Source: CAZIPN01 sp964541225
Lineage (GTDB): Bacteria > Actinomycetota > Coriobacteriia > Anaerosomatales > JAAXUF01
Reading direction: 5' to 3'
Assembly (NCBI GenBank): GCA_964541225.1
Contig: CAZIPN010000002.1
Coordinates: 1 to 64,000 of the forward strand
Length of the DNA stretch: 64,000 nucleotides
Numbering within the stretch: position 1 is the stretch's first letter; every line of letters starts with the position of its first letter. The position numbers and the translations under genes are program-made. The notes beneath the pieces were generated by a model that did no database searches, was not told where the DNA came from, and saw only the letters and a list, made by a program, of their open reading frames with translations. Below are positions 61,671 through 64,000 of the stretch, in pieces.

Positions 61671-62309
61671 TCAAGGCTGCCGAATATCACCAGCGCGCGA
61701 AGAGGCTGTGTCCACCGCCTGCACCGCAACGGGGAGTGCGTGGCCTTTGGCCACGAGTCTGCGAATGAGGGTGTCTCGCTGTTTCGCGCTGCGCGCAACC
61801 GCGCCGCGCAGCGCCTGGATCGCCTGGTCAACCTGTGAATCGTCAGGACATTCGGTGGCAAGTGCGTCGGCGATGATCTCAGGATCGATGTCCTTGGCGA
61901 GAAGCTCACGCTCAATGCGGCGCGGGCCGATTCGGGCGGCGCGCCGTGAGCGCGTCCAAGCAGCGGCGAAACGCTCGTCGTCAACGAGCCCGACCTGCAA
62001 GAACCGATCCGAGATCCGCCGAGCCAGATCGTCAGGATAGCCCGAGTCGGACAGCTTGCGCGTCAATTCCGCTCTCGAACGGTCCCGATAGCCGAGAAGG
62101 CGCAGCGCGCGTTCCCTGGCAAGGGGCTCCTCAACCTCTGTCAAGGCGTCGTCGAGCTGTTCAGGACAGACCTCGGCCCCTTCTTCGAGCCCGAGCTTGC
62201 GCACGGCAGCCAGTGAAGTGAGCCGCGGGTCGCTGCCGTCATCGAAGACGAGACGCCGAGCCTTGCGCTCAGGCCCGACGTCTTCGATTCGAAGAATGTG
62301 CGCTGACAC
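61671..62309 (-). CDS. recX: RecX regulatory protein
   Basis: Modulator of RecA filaments, 212 aa, all-helical repeats (RERALRLLGYRDRSRAELTR, LVDDERFAAAWTRSRR). Start GTG 62309 is 12 bp after the recA stop, so it is cotranscribed with recA under LexA control. Confidence 0.93.
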   Translation of the reverse strand: MSAHILRIEDVGPERKARRLVFDDGSDPRLTSLAAVRKLGLEEGAEVCPEQLDDALTEVEEPLARERALRLLGYRDRSRAELTRKLSDSGYPDDLARRISDRFLQVGLVDDERFAAAWTRSRRAARIGPRRIERELLAKDIDPEIIADALATECPDDSQVDQAIQALRGAVARSAKQRDTLIRRLVAKGHALPVAVQAVDTASSRAGDIRQP

Positions 62310-62321
62310 GCGGGTCGGGGC

Positions 62322-63416
62322 CTACGAGGCGGCCGACGCAGTGGCCTTGGGCCTGGAGATGTCTTTGACCGCAGGGGCGACCTCCACAGGTGCGTTTTGA
62401 ACCACCGGTGCGGCCTCCTTGAGCGGAGGAAGGTCAAGCTGAGCGCGTACCTTGCCTTCGATGTCGTCACGGAGAGAGGGATTCTCGCGCAAGAAGTCCT
62501 TCGCTGCTTCTCGACCCTGACCGAGTCTTTCCTGGCCACAGGTGTACCATGCTCCGGACTTGGCAACGATCCCCTCCTCGACCGCAAGGTCGAGGACCGA
62601 TCCCTCCTTGCTGATGCCAGTGCCGTACATGAGGTCGAACTCGGCTTGCCGAAAGGGTGCGGCCACCTTGTTCTTGACGACTTTCGCGCGAACGCGGTTT
62701 CCGACGATCTCGGTGCCCGCCTTTATCGAGTCGATTCTGCGAACGTCGATGCGAACGGTCGAGAAGAACTTGAGGGCGCGACCGCCGCTTGTTGTCTCGG
62801 GACTGCCGAACATGACACCGATCTTCTCTCGGAGCTGGTTGATGAAGATACACGTCGTGTTGGTGTTGTTGAGCGATCCGGCGAGCTTGCGGAGAGCCTG
62901 GCTCATGAGGCGGGCTTGCAGGCCGACGGAGGCATCGCCCATTTCGCCCTCAAGTTCGGCGCGGGGCACGAGTGCCGCAACGGAGTCAATGACGACGACG
63001 TCGATAGCACCGCTACGAACAAGCATGTCGCAGATTTCGAGCGCTTGCTCTCCGGTGTCGGGCTGCGAGATGAGAATCTCATCGATATCGACACCGAGGC
63101 GAGATGCGTAGCTGGGGTCGAGGGCGTGCTCGGCATCGATGAAAGCGGCAACGCCCCCGGCCGCCTGAGCCTCGGCGACAACTTGAAGGGCCAAGGTTGT
63201 CTTTCCGGAAGATTCGGGCCCATATATCTCGACAATCCGGCCTCTTGGCACACCGCCAATGCCGAGAGCGGCATCGAGCGCAAGAGAGCCGGTTGGGATA
63301 GCCGCGATCTGGTCTGAGGCGGCGTGCTCGCCGAGCTTCATCAAGGAACCCTTGCCGAATTTCTTCTCGATCTGCTCTTTGGTGACGTCGAGAATCTTCT
63401 CTTTCTCGCGGTCCAT
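62322..63416 (-). CDS. recA: Recombinase RecA
   Basis: Strand-exchange protein and LexA coprotease. 364 aa with Walker A GPESSGKTTLAL, Walker B VVIDSVAALVP, and loop motifs INQLREKIGVMFG, TTSGGRALKF. The C-terminal ~25 residues are Ala/Pro/Lys-rich. A perfect LexA box lies 58 bp upstream of the start. Confidence 0.98.
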   Translation of the reverse strand: MDREKEKILDVTKEQIEKKFGKGSLMKLGEHAASDQIAAIPTGSLALDAALGIGGVPRGRIVEIYGPESSGKTTLALQVVAEAQAAGGVAAFIDAEHALDPSYASRLGVDIDEILISQPDTGEQALEICDMLVRSGAIDVVVIDSVAALVPRAELEGEMGDASVGLQARLMSQALRKLAGSLNNTNTTCIFINQLREKIGVMFGSPETTSGGRALKFFSTVRIDVRRIDSIKAGTEIVGNRVRAKVVKNKVAAPFRQAEFDLMYGTGISKEGSVLDLAVEEGIVAKSGAWYTCGQERLGQGREAAKDFLRENPSLRDDIEGKVRAQLDLPPLKEAAPVVQNAPVEVAPAVKDISRPKATASAAS

Positions 63417-63473
63417 ACTTCACTCGCTCCAATCCGGTGCCGAGAGTCCCCACGAGGGCAACTCGACCCTACA

Positions 63474-63487
63474 CGAACACGTGTTCG
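63474..63487. promoter_or_regulatory. LexA box at recA
   Basis: CGAACACGTGTTCG is fully palindromic and matches CGAAC-N4-GTTCG exactly. It lies between thpR and recA and should place recA-recX in the SOS regulon. Confidence 0.88.
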
Positions 63488-63524
63488 ATGTCAACGAAGC
63501 TCGGCTTCCTGCGCGAGCACGGGC

Positions 63525-64000
63525 CTATCTTCTTGGCGAGAAGGTCCACTTATGAAGACGCTCGTAGATGGGTCCAGCTGGCGTCAGCGTGCTTGCGAGA
63601 AGCGTAGCCGATGACACTGACATCGAAACGTGGTGAGCGAGGATCTCTGCATTTGCCGAGGCCAGAGCCTCATCGGTGAGTCGGCGCGGCTTGCGGGCGC
63701 GGACGAGCGTCACGTGAGGCACGAAGGGTCGCGTGTCGCGTTCGATGCCATGTCGCGCGGCGACTTCGTCAACGATGGAGGCGAGGGTTGCGCATTGACT
63801 GTCAGGGTCCGCAAACGTGGCCCAAATCATGTTGCGATGACCGTGGTGCGGCACCGCGAGCGTGCGCTCGAGTGCCAGCGGAAAGATCGCGACGTTCGCA
63901 AGCGCTGGGCCGAGGTCAGCCTGAAGAGCCTGGAGGACATTGTCTTCGACAGTCCCGAGGAACTTCAGAGTGATGTGCAGGTTGTGCTCGGAAACCCACT
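63525..64000 (-). CDS. thpR: RNA 2',3'-cyclic phosphodiesterase ThpR (5' end beyond window)
   Basis: 2H-phosphoesterase, formerly called 2'-5' RNA ligase. The visible 158 residues contain both HxT motifs: HITLKFLG near the upstream edge and HVTLVRARKP (about 100 residues on). The N-terminal part lies beyond base 64000. Reading the frame upstream of GTG 63854 shows coding continues to the edge, so that codon is not the start. Confidence 0.88.
   Translation of the reverse strand, partial: WVSEHNLHITLKFLGTVEDNVLQALQADLGPALANVAIFPLALERTLAVPHHGHRNMIWATFADPDSQCATLASIVDEVAARHGIERDTRPFVPHVTLVRARKPRRLTDEALASANAEILAHHVSMSVSSATLLASTLTPAGPIYERLHKWTFSPRR

Noticed and set aside
1..64000. tRNA, rRNA, CRISPR arrays, insertion sequences and classic riboswitches
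   Set aside because: I looked in the intergenic gaps and saw no cloverleaf, no regularly spaced repeats, no transposase motif and no recognisable aptamer; a covariance-model scan would be needed to exclude small RNAs.

Overview
The window is a high-GC chromosomal segment (one 100-N scaffold gap at 50989-51088) that looks like an anaerobic, deep-branching actinobacterium, most plausibly a Coriobacteriia/Anaerosomatales-type lineage. That assignment is inferred from gene content. Actinobacterial markers are a RsiG-like c-di-GMP anti-sigma homologue, an FHA protein paired with an FtsR-type MerR regulator, and Gram-positive LexA boxes. Anaerobe-type markers are the IorAB 2-oxoacid oxidoreductase with phenylacetate-CoA ligase, an oxygen-independent-looking ergothioneine cassette, LL-diaminopimelate aminotransferase, SpoVS and RNase Y. 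I saw no rRNA, tRNA, CRISPR array, insertion sequence or prophage.

Layout. 1-11.6 kb: a PAS-GAF-GGDEF-EAL protein (cut by the window edge), a DUF318 permease, then the operon msrA - molybdopterin-oxidoreductase/cysteine-desulfurase fusion - egtD, which is the most interesting locus, followed by an ABC-F protein and a lipoprotein. 11.7-19.7 kb: a CsoR/CstR-like palindrome before a small protein, a SigB/F-type sigma factor, HtpX/LemA, an RsbU-like phosphatase with two GAF domains, and a 7TM-PAS-GGDEF protein whose EAL domain has lost key residues. 19.8-31.6 kb: cell-envelope functions (GT-C glycosyltransferase, YkuD L,D-transpeptidase, CorA, CDP-alcohol phosphatidyltransferase, sugar-nucleotide transferase with a degenerate mutase domain, VanW protein), then paaK, a double-ACT protein and a membrane protein with a dead GGDEF domain that overlaps the ACT gene antisense. 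32-41.4 kb: D,D-carboxypeptidase, gcvT-gcvH-lipoate transferase, rsiG, a small unknown, FHA, FtsR-like MerR, a possible PD-(D/E)XK protein, hpt, a K+ channel, apt and an NlpC/P60 hydrolase. 41.5-45.7 kb: iorA-iorB-ACT and three small unknown genes. 45.9-64 kb: mostly minus strand, with polysaccharide deacetylase, Nudix, dut, nrdR, a divergent SOS locus (LysM protein / lexA with four LexA boxes), hflX, dapL, dapF, miaA, a Memo-AMMECR1 fusion, miaB, a PHP phosphoesterase, spoVS, a GHKL ATPase, rny, recX, recA (with a perfect LexA box) and part of thpR.

How the genes work together. EgtD would make hercynine, and the molybdopterin/NifS fusion would insert sulfur from cysteine without O2, giving ergothioneine next to a lipoprotein MsrA. 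c-di-GMP makers, breakers and dead relatives share the window with a possible c-di-GMP effector (RsiG). IorAB, PaaK and two ACT proteins outline aryl-pyruvate to aryl-CoA metabolism. LexA, RecA, RecX and the LysM protein form an SOS regulon core.
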